A DNA stretch of 64,000 bases from Arthrobacter sp. SX1312 (GTDB lineage Bacteria > Actinomycetota > Actinomycetes > Actinomycetales > Micrococcaceae), in assembly GCF_002929295.1 (NCBI RefSeq), contig NZ_PJIM01000003.1, forward strand, positions 310,001-374,000, given 5' to 3'. This document shows, piece by piece, positions 1 to 11,737 of the stretch. Below the pieces are notes generated by a model, which did not search any database, was not told where the DNA came from, and saw only the letters and a program-made list of their open reading frames with translations. Position numbers and translations under genes: made by a program. The first letter of the stretch is position 1; every line of letters begins with the position of its first letter.

Positions 1-2
1 GA

Positions 3-1097
3 ATGCGTACTTTCGCAAAATCCCTCGCAGCGATCGCTGCAGTATCAGCGCTGACGCTGACCGGGTGCGGCCGCGAAGAAGCGGCGCCCTCCGCCGACGG
101 CGAGACCGCCGCTGCAGGCTTCGAAGAAGGATCGGCCATCGGCGTCGCACTCCCGCAGAAGACCTCGGAGAACTGGGTCCTCGCCGAGGAGCTCTTCAAT
201 GAGGGGCTGACCGAGGCCGGCTACGACCCCGACGTGCAGTTCGCCAACGGCGGCGTCTCCGAGCAGCAGAACCAAATCAGCTCCATGATCACCAACGGTG
301 TGGAGGTCCTGGTCGTCGGTGCCATCGACGGCGCCCAGCTCGGCACCCAGCTCCAGCAGGCCAAGGATGCCGGCATCTCAGTCATCGCCTACGACCGCCT
401 CCTGACCAACACGGAGAACGTGGACTACTACGTGGCCTACGACAACTTCCAGGTCGGCGAACTCCAGGGCCAGGCCCTGCTCGACGGCATGAAGGCCGCG
501 AAGCCCGAAGGGCCCTACAACATCGAGCTGTTCGCCGGTTCGCCGGACGACGCCAACGCGAAGGTCTTCTTCGACGGCGCCATGAGCATCCTCCAGCCCG
601 AGATCGACAACGGCAACCTCGTCGTCGTGTCCGGCCAGGAGACCTTCGACCAGGTCGTGACCCAGGGCTGGGAGGCGGAGAACGCCCAGAGGCGCATGGA
701 CACCCTGCTCTCCGGCAGCTACAGCTCCGAGGACCTCGACGGCGTCCTCTCCCCCAATGACACGCTCGCCCGTGCGATCCTGACCTCGGTCAAGGGTGCC
801 GGCAAGCCCATCCCCGTCGTCACCGGCCAGGACTCCGAGGTCGAATCCGTGAAGTCGATCATGGCGGGCGAGCAGTACTCCACGATCAACAAGGACACCC
901 GTGCCCTCGTGGAACATGCGATCGTGATGGTCAACGACCTGCAGGCCGGGAACGAACTCGAGATCAACGATCCCGATTCCTACGAGAACGGCGTCAAGAC
1001 GGTCCCCGCGTACCTCCTCGAGCCGCAGATCGTCACCCAGGAGAACGCAGCGGAGGCGTACGCCGACAACGAGGAGCTGGCCCCCCTCACCCAGTAG
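3..1097 (+). CDS. chvE: ChvE-type multiple-sugar ABC transporter substrate-binding lipoprotein
   Basis: This 364-residue protein is a periplasmic-binding-protein-fold sugar receptor, anchored outside the membrane, that would deliver monosaccharides to an ABC importer. A signal peptide with lipobox LTGC places the lipidated cysteine at residue 22. The mature part (about 45-330) has the two-lobe sugar-binding fold of the ChvE/XylF group, with the typical YDRLL stretch in the middle. The ATG lies two bases from the window edge, so no ribosome site or promoter can be seen. A perfect hairpin follows the stop, so no ATPase or permease gene is co-transcribed downstream; in the family these usually follow the receptor gene. 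The exact sugar cannot be told. Confidence 0.85.
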   Translation: MRTFAKSLAAIAAVSALTLTGCGREEAAPSADGETAAAGFEEGSAIGVALPQKTSENWVLAEELFNEGLTEAGYDPDVQFANGGVSEQQNQISSMITNGVEVLVVGAIDGAQLGTQLQQAKDAGISVIAYDRLLTNTENVDYYVAYDNFQVGELQGQALLDGMKAAKPEGPYNIELFAGSPDDANAKVFFDGAMSILQPEIDNGNLVVVSGQETFDQVVTQGWEAENAQRRMDTLLSGSYSSEDLDGVLSPNDTLARAILTSVKGAGKPIPVVTGQDSEVESVKSIMAGEQYSTINKDTRALVEHAIVMVNDLQAGNELEINDPDSYENGVKTVPAYLLEPQIVTQENAAEAYADNEELAPLTQ

Positions 1098-1129
1098 CAC
1101 CCGCCCGGAATCCTCCGGAAGCAGGACCT

Positions 1130-1159
1130 GAAGCGCCCCGGCTCCGGCCGGGGCGCTTC
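1130..1159 (+). terminator. Intrinsic-type terminator hairpin after chvE
   Basis: A perfect 12-bp inverted repeat (arms 1130-1141 and 1148-1159, GAAGCGCCCCGG and its complement) with a 6-nt loop lies 33 nt after the chvE stop. No T run follows, as is common for high-GC actinobacterial terminators. It separates chvE from the oxidoreductase gene. Confidence 0.75.
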
Positions 1160-1213
1160 GTCGTGTCGGCGCCGGGGATGGACGCAGCTCCGACCAGCGG
1201 CGAGGATGGGTCC

Positions 1214-2293
1214 ATGAACCCACAGCACCGCATGATCGTTCCCCCCTGCGCGGAAGCAGGAGCCCCCAGCCCGGTCGTCGCCACCGGCAGGCCGCTGAAG
1301 TGGGGCGTGATCGCCACCGGCGGTATCGCGTCCAAGGTGACGCAGGACATCGCCCTGCTCGAGGACGCCGTGCTCCATGCGGTCAGCTCCCGCAGCGCGG
1401 ACAGTGCCGCCGCGTTCGCCGACCGCTTCGGGTTCGCCACCAGCTACGGCAACGACGGCGGCATGGCCGGCTACCAGCGCCTCGTGGACGACCCGGAGGT
1501 CGACGTCGTCTACATCACCACACCGCACGGCCAGCACTACGACGTCGCGAAGGCCGCCCTCACGGCGGGCAAGCACGTCCTGTGCGAGAAGCCCTTCACC
1601 ATCAACGCGGCCGAGGCGGAGGAGCTCGCCGCGATCGCCGCCGACGGTGGGCTCTTCCTCATGGAAGCGGTCTGGACGCGCTTCCTGCCCAGCGTGAACC
1701 GTGCCTGGGAGATCATCCACTCCGGCGAGCTGGGTGACATCCGGTGGGTGCAGGCGGACCTCGGGTTCACCGCTCCGGAGGACCCGACCAGCAGGCTCTG
1801 GGACCCGGCGGCCGGCGGTGGCGCGCTGCTGGACCTGACGGTCTATCCGCTCACGTGGGCGCTGGGGTCCCTCGGCTTCCCGGATTCCGTGTCCGCCGTC
1901 GGGACGCTCAACAGTGACGGCGTCGACCTCCAGAACGCCGTGACCCTCGGGTACGGGAGCGGCGCGCATGCCCAGCTGTCGTCGTCGTTCATCGCCTCCT
2001 GCCCCGGCCAGGCGACGGTGTGCGGGTCGAAGGGCTGGCTGAAGACCGGCGGCGGGAACCTGCACAACCCGACGGAACTGACGATCAAGGCCGGTCAGGA
2101 GGAGGCCCGCGTGGAGCACTTCGAGCAGGCCGGCGCCGGCTACACCTATGAGCTGCGCGAGGTGACCCGCTGCATCCAGGAGGGCCTGACGGAGAGCCCG
2201 ACAATGCCGATCGGCGACACGGTGAAGACGATGCGTCTGCTCGACGGCGTGCGCGCCCAGATCGGCCTGCGCTACGCGAACGACGCGGCCTGA
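1214..2293 (+). CDS. Gfo/Idh/MocA family NAD(P)-dependent oxidoreductase
   Basis: Predicted soluble oxidoreductase of 359 residues acting on a sugar, inositol or dihydrodiol-type substrate. The N-terminal Rossmann fold shows GVIATGGIA (31-39), and the family lysine lies in EKPF (125-128); the C-terminal half is the usual alpha/beta substrate domain. I chose ATG 1214, which has a GAGG element a few bases upstream; a GTG at 1163 in the same frame would place the start inside the terminator region of chvE. Its position behind a sugar receptor gene suggests sugar or polyol catabolism, but a strong terminator separates them. Substrate unknown. Confidence 0.8.
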   Translation: MNPQHRMIVPPCAEAGAPSPVVATGRPLKWGVIATGGIASKVTQDIALLEDAVLHAVSSRSADSAAAFADRFGFATSYGNDGGMAGYQRLVDDPEVDVVYITTPHGQHYDVAKAALTAGKHVLCEKPFTINAAEAEELAAIAADGGLFLMEAVWTRFLPSVNRAWEIIHSGELGDIRWVQADLGFTAPEDPTSRLWDPAAGGGALLDLTVYPLTWALGSLGFPDSVSAVGTLNSDGVDLQNAVTLGYGSGAHAQLSSSFIASCPGQATVCGSKGWLKTGGGNLHNPTELTIKAGQEEARVEHFEQAGAGYTYELREVTRCIQEGLTESPTMPIGDTVKTMRLLDGVRAQIGLRYANDAA

Positions 2294-2306
2294 CCGGACA
2301 CGCAGA

Positions 2307-2338
2307 GGCCGGTGTACCGCGGAGGCGGTACACCGGCC
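2307..2338. terminator. Bidirectional terminator between oxidoreductase and icd
   Basis: A perfect 14-bp stem (2307-2320 with 2325-2338) and tetraloop GGAG sit between two convergent genes, 14 nt after one stop and 20 nt from the other. It can work for both strands. Confidence 0.85.
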
Positions 2339-2357
2339 GGTGTGCGGAGGTGGGGGC

Positions 2358-4580
<2,223 letters not shown>

Positions 4581-4666
4581 GGGTTGGCGTCTCCCTGGTG
4601 CTCATGCGGTGTACGGGTGGTTGGGGGTTGCCCATCGGCTCTAACCTACCGAGCTTTTTCGGGCTT

Positions 4667-4689
4667 CGCCTCACGGCGGATGTGAGGCG
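4667..4689 (-). terminator. Hairpin after purH
   Basis: An 8-bp perfect inverted repeat (CGCCTCAC at 4667-4674, GTGAGGCG at 4682-4689) begins 3 nt after the purH stop on the minus strand. It lacks a T run and is a moderate candidate for a purH terminator or attenuator before icd. Confidence 0.5.
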
Positions 4690-4692
4690 GTG

Positions 4693-6294
4693 TCAGTGGA
4701 AGAAGTGGCGCGCACCTGTCAGGTAGAGCGTGACGCCGGCGGCGTTCGCGGCGTCGATCACTTCCTGGTCGCGCACCGATCCGCCCGGCTGCACGACCGC
4801 GCGGACCCCGGCGTCGAGCAGGATCTGGAGGCCGTCGGCGAAGGGGAAGAAGGCATCCGACGCCGCCACCGAACCGCGGGCGCGTTCGGTACCGCCCAGG
4901 GTGTTGGCGCGTTCGACGGCGAGCCGGCACGAATCGACGCGGTTGACCTGGCCCATGCCGACGCCGACGGAGGCGCCGTCGTTCGCGAGCAGGATCGCGT
5001 TCGACTTGGCGGCGCGGCAGGCCTTCCAGGCGAAGGCGAGGTCGGCGAGCGTCGCCCCGTCGGCGGCCTCACCGGCGGCGAGGGTCCAGCCCGCGGGGTC
5101 GTCGCCGTCCGCGTCGAGGGCGTCGGCGACCTGCATCAGCACTCCACCGGAGACCTGGCGGAACTCCACCGGGTTCCGCCCGTAGCCGTCCGGCAGGGTC
5201 AGGAGCCGGATGCTCTTCTTCCGGGAGAGGATGTCGACGGCCTCGGCCGAGAACGACGGCGCGATCACGACCTCCGTGAAGATCTCCTTCACGGTCCGCG
5301 CCATGCCCGCGCTGACCTCGCGGTTCGCGGCGATGACGCCGCCGAACGCGGAGACCGGGTCGCAGGCGTGGGCCTTCGCGTGCGCGTCGGCGATGGGGTC
5401 CTCCGCCGCGGCGGATCCGACGGCGACGCCGCACGGATTGGCGTGCTTGATGATCGCGACGGCGGGCTCGTCGAAGTCGAAGGCCGCGCGCAGGGCGGCG
5501 TCCGCGTCGACGAAGTTGTTGTAGCTCATGGCTTTGCCGTGCAGCTGGTCCGCCTGCGCGATGCCCGGCGTGGCACCCTTCTCGACGTACAGCGCGGCCT
5601 GCTGGTGCGGGTTCTCGCCGTAGCGGAGCACCTCGGACCGCTCGAGGGCGAGGCCCGCGTAGCCGGGCCAGCCGGCGCCGTCGTCGATCTCGAACTGCTC
5701 AGCGGTCCAGGAGGCGACGGCGGTGTCGTACGCGGCGGTGTGCGCGAAGGCGAGCGCGGCCAGCCGGCGTCGCGCCCGGAGGTCGAAGCCACCTTCCGCG
5801 GCGGCGGTGACCACGTCGCCGTAGCGCGCAGGATCGACGACGACGGCGACCGACGGGTGGTTCTTCGCCGCGGACCGCACCATCGCCGGCCCGCCGATGT
5901 CGATCTGCTCGACGACGTCGTCGGGCTCCGCCCCCGAGCGCACGGTCTCCACGAAGGGGTAGAGGTTCACGACCACGAGGTCGAACGCCTCGATGTCGAG
6001 CTCGGCGAGCTGGTCGATGTGCTCCTGGCGGCGGCGGTCGGCGAGGATGCCGGCATGGACCTTGGGGTGGAGGGTCTTCACGCGGCCGTCGAGGGTCTCC
6101 TGGAAGCCTGTCACCTCGGAGACCTCGGTGACGGGGACACCCGCGGCGGCGATGCGCTGCGCCGTCGAGCCGGTGGAGACGATGACGACGCCCGCGCGGT
6201 GCAGGCCCTGCGCCAGCTCCTCCAGCCCGGTCTTGTCGAACACCGAGATGAGTGCTCGGCGGATGGGGACACGGTCGAGGTGGGGCAGGCTCAC
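4693..6294 (-). CDS. purH: Bifunctional AICAR formyltransferase / IMP cyclohydrolase
   Basis: Catalyses the last two steps of de novo IMP synthesis: formylation of AICAR with 10-formyl-THF and ring closure of FAICAR. The 533-residue protein has the N-terminal MGS-like cyclohydrolase fold (about 1-155, with [14 protein letters not shown]) and the C-terminal formyltransferase domain with the conserved Lys-His in [10 protein letters not shown] chose GTG 6294 because GGAG lies 6 nt upstream and translation begins just before the conserved [12 protein letters not shown]; longer in-frame extensions to 6462 have no support. In relatives purN and purH are usually adjacent, but here about 5.4 kb lies between them. 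Confidence 0.96.
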   Translation of the reverse strand: MSLPHLDRVPIRRALISVFDKTGLEELAQGLHRAGVVIVSTGSTAQRIAAAGVPVTEVSEVTGFQETLDGRVKTLHPKVHAGILADRRRQEHIDQLAELDIEAFDLVVVNLYPFVETVRSGAEPDDVVEQIDIGGPAMVRSAAKNHPSVAVVVDPARYGDVVTAAAEGGFDLRARRRLAALAFAHTAAYDTAVASWTAEQFEIDDGAGWPGYAGLALERSEVLRYGENPHQQAALYVEKGATPGIAQADQLHGKAMSYNNFVDADAALRAAFDFDEPAVAIIKHANPCGVAVGSAAAEDPIADAHAKAHACDPVSAFGGVIAANREVSAGMARTVKEIFTEVVIAPSFSAEAVDILSRKKSIRLLTLPDGYGRNPVEFRQVSGGVLMQVADALDADGDDPAGWTLAAGEAADGATLADLAFAWKACRAAKSNAILLANDGASVGVGMGQVNRVDSCRLAVERANTLGGTERARGSVAASDAFFPFADGLQILLDAGVRAVVQPGGSVRDQEVIDAANAAGVTLYLTGARHFFH

Positions 6295-6333
6295 GCAGAT
6301 CTCCGTAGGTCGCTTCGCTGGGTCGCCGTCCAG

Positions 6334-6361
6334 TCTATAGGGGTGCCTCGGCCGGCACCCC
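6334..6361 (-). promoter_or_regulatory. Candidate purH promoter with inverted repeat
   Basis: On the minus strand a TATAGA -10-like box (6334-6339) lies 40 nt before the purH start. Immediately upstream is an 8-bp inverted repeat (6340-6347 and 6354-6361, GGGGTGCC/GGCACCCC) that would cover the -35 region, so it may be an operator. Inference only. Confidence 0.35.
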
Positions 6362-6444
6362 CGGATGACGCATGGTGCCCGAGGGGGCAGGGAAGGCGCC
6401 TGGCGTACAGTTTTCCAGTACCCGCTCCCCTCCCCGAAGGCACC

Positions 6445-7797
6445 ATGAGCATCAATACGCAACTCCCCACCGGCGATCAGGTGGTGCAGGACCTCCCCTG
6501 GCGCTGGAAGGTCCAGGGGAAGATCTTCCTCATCGGCGGCCTCGGCTTCATGTTCGACGCCTGGGACGTGACCCTGAACGCCTACCTGATCCCGCTGCTG
6601 ATCGGCGACTGGGGGATCACCTCGGGCCAGGCGGCGTGGATCGCGACGTCGAACCTGATCGGCATGGCCGTGGGCGCGTTCGCGTGGGGGTCCGTCGCGG
6701 ACATCATCGGCCGCAAGAAGGCGTTCACCCTCACCCTGCTCGTCTTCGCCCTCTTCACGGTCCTCGGGGCGTTCTCACCGGACATCGTCTGGTTCTGCGT
6801 GTTCCGGTTCCTGGCCGGCTTCGGCCTCGGCGGCTGCATCCCCGTGGACTACGCGCTCGTCGGCGAGTTCACGCCGCGGCGCCAGCGCGGCCGGGTCCTG
6901 ACGGCCATGGACGCGTGGTGGCCGATCGGCGCCTTCCTCTGCGGCGTGGTGACGACGGCGATCGTCGCGCAGACCGGTGACTGGCGGTACACCATGCTCG
7001 TCATGGTGCTGCCGGCCCTCCTCGTGTTCTGGGTGCGCCGCAGCGTGCCCGAGTCCCCGCTGTACCTCGTGCAGCGCGGCCGGCGCGACGAGGCCCGGGC
7101 CGTCATCGACGACCTCGTGGCGAGGACCGGCGCCGAGGAGCGCCCGTGGCGCCTGCCGGAGCCCGAGGACACGCCCCGGCTCTCGCTCGGCAGCATCTCC
7201 GGACAGCTCACGGGCCTCTGGCGCTTCGACTGGCGCATCACCCTGACGGCGTGGAGCCTGTTCCTGACCATCCTGCTCGTCTACTACGGGGCCCTCACGT
7301 GGATGCCGCGTATCCTCATCGCCTCCGGCTACGCGCAGTCCGTCGCGTTCATCACCACCACGTTCATGACCGGCGTCGGCTTCCTCGGCGTGATCGCCGC
7401 GGCCCTGCTGGTGGAACGCGTGGGCCGCAAGTGGCTGCTGGCGATCACCGGGCCGGGCTCGGCCGCGCTCCTCGTGGCCTTCGCGCTGACCCTGGACCTG
7501 CCGGCGGTCGCCACGGCGTGGCTGCTGGCCTTCGGCTTCGTGGTGCAGGTGGCGATCCCCGTGCTGTACACCTACGTCTCCGAGCTCTACCCCACCGAGT
7601 TGCGGGGCAGCGGGTTCGGCTGGGCGTCGACCATCTCCCGCATCGGGGCGGGCCTCGTTCCGCTGATCTTCGGCACCCTCCTGTGGCCCTTGCTCGGCCT
7701 GCCGCTCACGTTCGCGCTCATCGGCGGTCTCGTGGTCCTCGCCGTCCTGTTCATGGCGTTCAACGCGCCCGAGACGAAGGCCGCCCGGCTGCGCTGA
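6445..7797 (+). CDS. MFS transporter, sugar-porter-like family
   Basis: Integral membrane carrier of 450 residues with about 12 membrane segments. Family signs are the loop 2-3 motif with DIIGRKKAF and the central PESPLYL sequence of the sugar porter/NiaP-type branch. ATG 6445 follows CGAAGG with good spacing; the open frame runs far upstream antisense to purH, which I regard as a high-GC artefact. It diverges from purH across 150 nt and precedes the secreted amylase gene in the same direction by 143 nt. That may hint at sugar uptake, but members of this branch also carry aromatic acids or niacin, so the substrate is open. Confidence 0.82.
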   Translation: MSINTQLPTGDQVVQDLPWRWKVQGKIFLIGGLGFMFDAWDVTLNAYLIPLLIGDWGITSGQAAWIATSNLIGMAVGAFAWGSVADIIGRKKAFTLTLLVFALFTVLGAFSPDIVWFCVFRFLAGFGLGGCIPVDYALVGEFTPRRQRGRVLTAMDAWWPIGAFLCGVVTTAIVAQTGDWRYTMLVMVLPALLVFWVRRSVPESPLYLVQRGRRDEARAVIDDLVARTGAEERPWRLPEPEDTPRLSLGSISGQLTGLWRFDWRITLTAWSLFLTILLVYYGALTWMPRILIASGYAQSVAFITTTFMTGVGFLGVIAAALLVERVGRKWLLAITGPGSAALLVAFALTLDLPAVATAWLLAFGFVVQVAIPVLYTYVSELYPTELRGSGFGWASTISRIGAGLVPLIFGTLLWPLLGLPLTFALIGGLVVLAVLFMAFNAPETKAARLR

Positions 7798-7857
7798 CCG
7801 GCCCCGGGCGGGGCCCGGTGGACACGTCCGGATCGACGGGGACCAGGAGTCCGAAAT

Positions 7858-7873
7858 AGTTTTCGCGTAAATT
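7858..7873. promoter_or_regulatory. Candidate LacI-type operator upstream of amylase
   Basis: Near-palindrome TTTTCGCGTAAA (7860-7871), whose TTTnCGCGnAAA pattern resembles LacI-family operators, sits about 70 nt before the amylase start. The longer string TAGTTTTCGCG resembles TAGTTTTGCG upstream of the GH13 glucosidase at 63.9 kb. No regulator has been shown; this is a pattern-based call. Confidence 0.4.
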
Positions 7874-7940
7874 GCGCGCGGAGGATTGACTCGTGGTGTG
7901 ACGTCGGACACGCTGGTGCCTGACCCCCGAAGGAGACCCC

Positions 7941-10658
7941 GTGAAACCACGCCACGCCACCGTCGTCGTGCTGACCGCCCTTGTTGCCGGTTCCGTCGCC
8001 GCACCCCCCGCTCTCGCCGCCCCGAAGAACCCCGCAGACCCCTCCGCCGCGTCGGCCCGGCACTCGCTGCGCACCGCGGTCACGGACGAGAACTTCTACT
8101 TCGTCATGGCCGACCGCTTCCAGAACGGCAGCACGGCCAACGACGACGGCGGGCTCGGCCCCGATCCGTCGGTGTCCGGCTTCGACCCCACCCGGAAGGG
8201 CTACTACAACGGCGGCGACCTCCAGGGCCTGCTCCAGGAGCTCGACTACATCCAGGGCCTGGGCACCACCTCCATCTGGCTCACCCCGAGCTTCAAGAAC
8301 CGCGCCGTGCAGCCGGAGGACAACTCGGCCGGCTACCACGGCTACTGGATCACCGACTTCACGCAGATCGATCCACACCTCGGTACCAACGAGGACCTCA
8401 GGACCCTCATCGATGCCGCACACGCGCGAGGCATGAAGGTCTACTTCGACATCATCACCAACCACACCGCGGATGTGATCGGCTACGACGCCGGCGAGCG
8501 CGCCCCCTACGTCTCCAAGGACGAGGAGCCGTACCGCGACGCCGACGGCACCGCGTTCGACGACCGCGACTACGCGGGCACGGGCACCTTCCCCGAGCTC
8601 GACGCCGCGACCTCCTTCCCGTACATCCCCGTGGTGCCGGAGGCCGACAAGGACCTGAAGGTCCCCGAGTGGCTGAACGATCCCACGCTCTACCACAACC
8701 GCGGCGACACGACCTTCGCGGGCGAGGACGCCTACTACGGTGACTTCTTCGGCCTCGACGATCTGTCCACCGAGCACCCCGTGGTGGTGGACGGCATGAT
8801 CGACATCTACAGGACGTGGATCGCCGACTTCGGCGTGGACGGCTTCCGGATCGACACCATGAAGCACGTGAACGACGAGTTCTGGCAGGAGTTCGGCCCC
8901 GAGGTCCTCTCCTACGCGCAGCAGCAGGGCAAGGACGAGTTCTTCATGTTCGGCGAGGTCTTCGACACCACGAAGTCCTTCACCTCGCAGTTCACCACGC
9001 GCAACCGCATGCAGTCGGTCCTCGACTTCCCGTTCCAGGCCGCCGCCCGCGGCTACGCCTCGCAGGGCGCGCCCGCAACGGATCTCGAGCGCTTCTTCGC
9101 CGGCGACGACTGGTACACGGACGCGGACTCCAACGCCTACAGCCTGCCGACCTTCCTCGGGAACCACGACATGGGCCGGATCGGCGGCTTCATCGCGAGC
9201 GACAACCCCGGCGCGGCCGACGACGAGCTGCTGGCGAGGGACACCCTGGCACACGAACTCATGTACTTCTCACGCGGCAACCCGGTGATCTACTACGGCG
9301 ACGAGCAGGGATTCACGGGCCCCGGCGGCGACCAGGACTCGCGGCAGACGCTGTTCGCCAGCCAGGTCCCCGAGTACCTCGACGACGACCTGCTGGGCAC
9401 CGACGCGACCCACGCCACCGACAACTTCGACGCGACCCACCCCCTGTACCAGGGCATCGCGACCCTCGCCGACGTCACCGCGGAGCACCCGGCCCTGCGC
9501 AACGGCGCCCACCAGCACCGGTACGCCTCGGACGGCCCGGGCATCTACGCGTTCTCCCGGACCGACGCGAAGGACCAGCGCGAGTACGTGGTGGCACTGA
9601 ACAACAGCACCGGGCCGAGGACCGCCGCCATCCCCACCTACGCCGGCAAGCGCACCTTCGGCCTCGTCCACGGCGACGCGCCCCAGCACGCGAAGTCCGC
9701 GGCCGACGGCACCCTCACCGTCACCGTCCCCGCACTGTCCACGGTGGTCTACGAGCTGTCGGGGAAGATCCCGCACTCCAAGGCCGCACCGGCGATCAGC
9801 CTCCAGCAGCCGGCACCCGCCGCCGAGGACAACGGCCGCATGAAGGTCGCTGCCGACGTCGCCGGCTCGTCGTTCTACGAGGTCACCTTCGAGGCCCGCA
9901 CCCCGGGCTCCCCGTGGACGAGCATCGGCACGGACGACAACGCGCCGTACAGCGTCTACCACGACACCAGCGCACTCCCCGCCGGGACGGCGGTGGAGTA
10001 CCGCGCCGTGGTCCTCGACAACGCGCGGCACACACGGACCTCCGCGGTGGCGTCGGCCACCGTCCCGCAGCCGCGGCTGACCATGGGCCTTCCGGCCGAG
10101 GGCACGCAGGTCCAGGGCGAGGTCGAGGTGACCGCCACCGCGAGCCCGGAGAACTCCGAGTACGCCGTGACCCTCGAGCGCAGCATCGCCGGAGGGGCGT
10201 GGACGGCGATCGGTTCGGACGACTCGTCGCCGACCTACACCGCCGTCGACGATCTCGCGGCCCTCGACCTCGCCGAAGGCACCCAGGTCCGGTACCGTGC
10301 CGTGCTCGGGACCTCGGTGAGCGACATCAGGACCGTGAGGGTCGGCTCGGTCGTCGACCAGCCCGGTTCCGTGGCCGTGGCCGGCAGCCTCGATTCCGAG
10401 CTGGGCTGCGGCGGGGACTGGGATCCGGCGTGCGACCAGGCGCAGATGACCTTCGATGCCGCCTCGCAGACCTGGATCCTCGAGGTCGCCGACCTGCCCG
10501 CCGGCAGCTACGAGTACAAGGCGGCGCTCAACCGCAGCTGGACCGAGAACTACGGCGCCGGCGGCGGCCGCGACGGCAGCAACATCGCACTGCAGCACGC
10601 GGGCGGTCCGGTGACCTTCGTGTACGACCACCGCACGCACGTGATCGGCACGCGCTAG
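7941..10658 (+). CDS. Secreted multidomain GH13 alpha-amylase
   Basis: Extracellular starch- or glycogen-hydrolysing enzyme of 905 residues. A cleavable signal peptide (about 1-27, ending ALAA) comes first. The catalytic GH13 barrel (about 45-480) shows DGFRID with nucleophile Asp305, the acid/base Glu339 in FMFGEVF and the transition-state Asp410 in NHD (408-410). After a C-terminal beta domain come two FN3/Ig-like modules (about 615-710 and 711-800) with related 'SIGTDD/AIGSDD' motifs, then an X25-type pullulanase-associated module (about 808-905). GTG 7941 has AAGGAG 6-7 nt upstream. No sortase signal or membrane anchor is visible. A perfect terminator follows. Confidence 0.92.
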   Translation: MKPRHATVVVLTALVAGSVAAPPALAAPKNPADPSAASARHSLRTAVTDENFYFVMADRFQNGSTANDDGGLGPDPSVSGFDPTRKGYYNGGDLQGLLQELDYIQGLGTTSIWLTPSFKNRAVQPEDNSAGYHGYWITDFTQIDPHLGTNEDLRTLIDAAHARGMKVYFDIITNHTADVIGYDAGERAPYVSKDEEPYRDADGTAFDDRDYAGTGTFPELDAATSFPYIPVVPEADKDLKVPEWLNDPTLYHNRGDTTFAGEDAYYGDFFGLDDLSTEHPVVVDGMIDIYRTWIADFGVDGFRIDTMKHVNDEFWQEFGPEVLSYAQQQGKDEFFMFGEVFDTTKSFTSQFTTRNRMQSVLDFPFQAAARGYASQGAPATDLERFFAGDDWYTDADSNAYSLPTFLGNHDMGRIGGFIASDNPGAADDELLARDTLAHELMYFSRGNPVIYYGDEQGFTGPGGDQDSRQTLFASQVPEYLDDDLLGTDATHATDNFDATHPLYQGIATLADVTAEHPALRNGAHQHRYASDGPGIYAFSRTDAKDQREYVVALNNSTGPRTAAIPTYAGKRTFGLVHGDAPQHAKSAADGTLTVTVPALSTVVYELSGKIPHSKAAPAISLQQPAPAAEDNGRMKVAADVAGSSFYEVTFEARTPGSPWTSIGTDDNAPYSVYHDTSALPAGTAVEYRAVVLDNARHTRTSAVASATVPQPRLTMGLPAEGTQVQGEVEVTATASPENSEYAVTLERSIAGGAWTAIGSDDSSPTYTAVDDLAALDLAEGTQVRYRAVLGTSVSDIRTVRVGSVVDQPGSVAVAGSLDSELGCGGDWDPACDQAQMTFDAASQTWILEVADLPAGSYEYKAALNRSWTENYGAGGGRDGSNIALQHAGGPVTFVYDHRTHVIGTR

Positions 10659-10671
10659 CCGGCGTGCCACG

Positions 10672-10713
10672 CGTGACGGCGGCCGGGACCTCCTGGTCCC
10701 GGCCGCCGTCACG
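10672..10713. terminator. Perfect 19-bp bidirectional terminator
   Basis: Arms 10672-10690 and 10695-10713 are exact complements around the tetraloop TCCT. The hairpin lies between the convergent amylase and corA genes, 14 nt after one stop and 7 nt from the other, and would serve both. Confidence 0.9.
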
Positions 10714-10719
10714 TCCGGG

Positions 10720-11736
10720 TCAGAGCCAGTCGTTGCGCTTGAAGGCCCAGTACAGGCCGCCGCCCATCGCGACCATGAGCAGGAGCGCGAACGGGTAGCC
10801 GAGGCCCCAGTGCAACTCGGGGATGACATCGAAGTTCATGCCGTAGATCGAGGCGATCAGCGTCGGCGCGAAGAGGATCGCCGCCCAGGACGAGATGCGC
10901 TTGACCTCCTCGCCCTGCCGCAGCGACGTCTCCGTCATGCGCGTCATCTCCTCGTTCTGCCGCTGGGCCACGAGGGTGGAATGGACCGTCAGGGCGTTCT
11001 GCAACAGCGTGCGGAACGTGTTGATGCGCTCGACGATGCGGATCACGTGGTCCTGCACGTCCCGGAGGTTCCGCGCGAGCTCGTCGTCCATCCGGTACTT
11101 CTCCGAGCCCCTGAGCAGGTCGTCCATCATGGCCTCCAGGGGCTGGGCGGCGCGCTGGAACTCGATGACCTCGCGGTGCAGCTCGTAGATCCTCCGTGAG
11201 ACGTCCGGCGCTCCCCCGAACAGCTCGTTCTCGATCTCGTCGATGTCGTTCTCGAGTCCCTGCACCACGGGCCCGTACTCGTCCACCACCTGGTCGAGCA
11301 TCGCGTACAGGACCGCCTGCGGTCCCGTGCCGAGCAGCTCCGGGTCCTCCTCGAGCCTCCGCCGCACGATCCCGAGGTCCGGCGATTCGGCGTGCCGGAC
11401 GGTCACCACGAAGTCGTGGCCGATGAAGATGTGCAGCTCGCCGAACTCCACCTTCTCCTCCACATCGAGGTAGCGGGCGGGCCGCAGCACCACGAACAGG
11501 GTGTCGCCGTAGCGCTCGAGCTTGGCGCGCTGGTGCCCGTTGGTGGCGTCCTCGACGGCGAGGTTGTGCAGCCCGAATTCGGCCTCGACCGCCTGGATCT
11601 CCTCCCGCTCGGGGCGGTAGAGGCCGATCCAGCCCATGCCGCCGCTGTCCCGCATGAGCTCGAACGTCTGGTCCAGGGTCTCGGGGTGGATGCGCTTCTT
11701 CCCGCCGACGTAGACGGCGTTCGCGACCAGCGGCAC
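10720..11736 (-). CDS. corA: CorA-family magnesium/cobalt transporter
   Basis: Pentameric divalent-cation channel of the inner membrane, 338 residues. The large cytoplasmic N-terminal domain (about 1-270) is followed by two membrane helices; the first ends in YGMNF, the signature selectivity motif, and the C-terminus is short and basic (KRNDWL). GTG 11736 is the only credible start before the conserved start of the domain; it lies one base after the purN stop, so purN and corA are probably translationally coupled. The Shine-Dalgarno is weak, which fits coupling. Confidence 0.92.
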   Translation of the reverse strand: MPLVANAVYVGGKKRIHPETLDQTFELMRDSGGMGWIGLYRPEREEIQAVEAEFGLHNLAVEDATNGHQRAKLERYGDTLFVVLRPARYLDVEEKVEFGELHIFIGHDFVVTVRHAESPDLGIVRRRLEEDPELLGTGPQAVLYAMLDQVVDEYGPVVQGLENDIDEIENELFGGAPDVSRRIYELHREVIEFQRAAQPLEAMMDDLLRGSEKYRMDDELARNLRDVQDHVIRIVERINTFRTLLQNALTVHSTLVAQRQNEEMTRMTETSLRQGEEVKRISSWAAILFAPTLIASIYGMNFDVIPELHWGLGYPFALLLMVAMGGGLYWAFKRNDWL

Positions 11737-11737
11737 C

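Noticed and set aside
4690-6444. Long open frame on the plus strand leading into the MFS transporter
   Set aside because: It is antisense to purH, has low-complexity Arg/Gly/Asp-rich sequence, and the transporter has a proper ATG with ribosome site at 6445.
7587-9254. 555-codon open frame antisense to the MFS and amylase genes
   Set aside because: The translation is Gly/Val/Glu/Arg-rich with no recognisable domain, typical of the antisense frame of high-GC genes, and both genes on the other strand are well supported.
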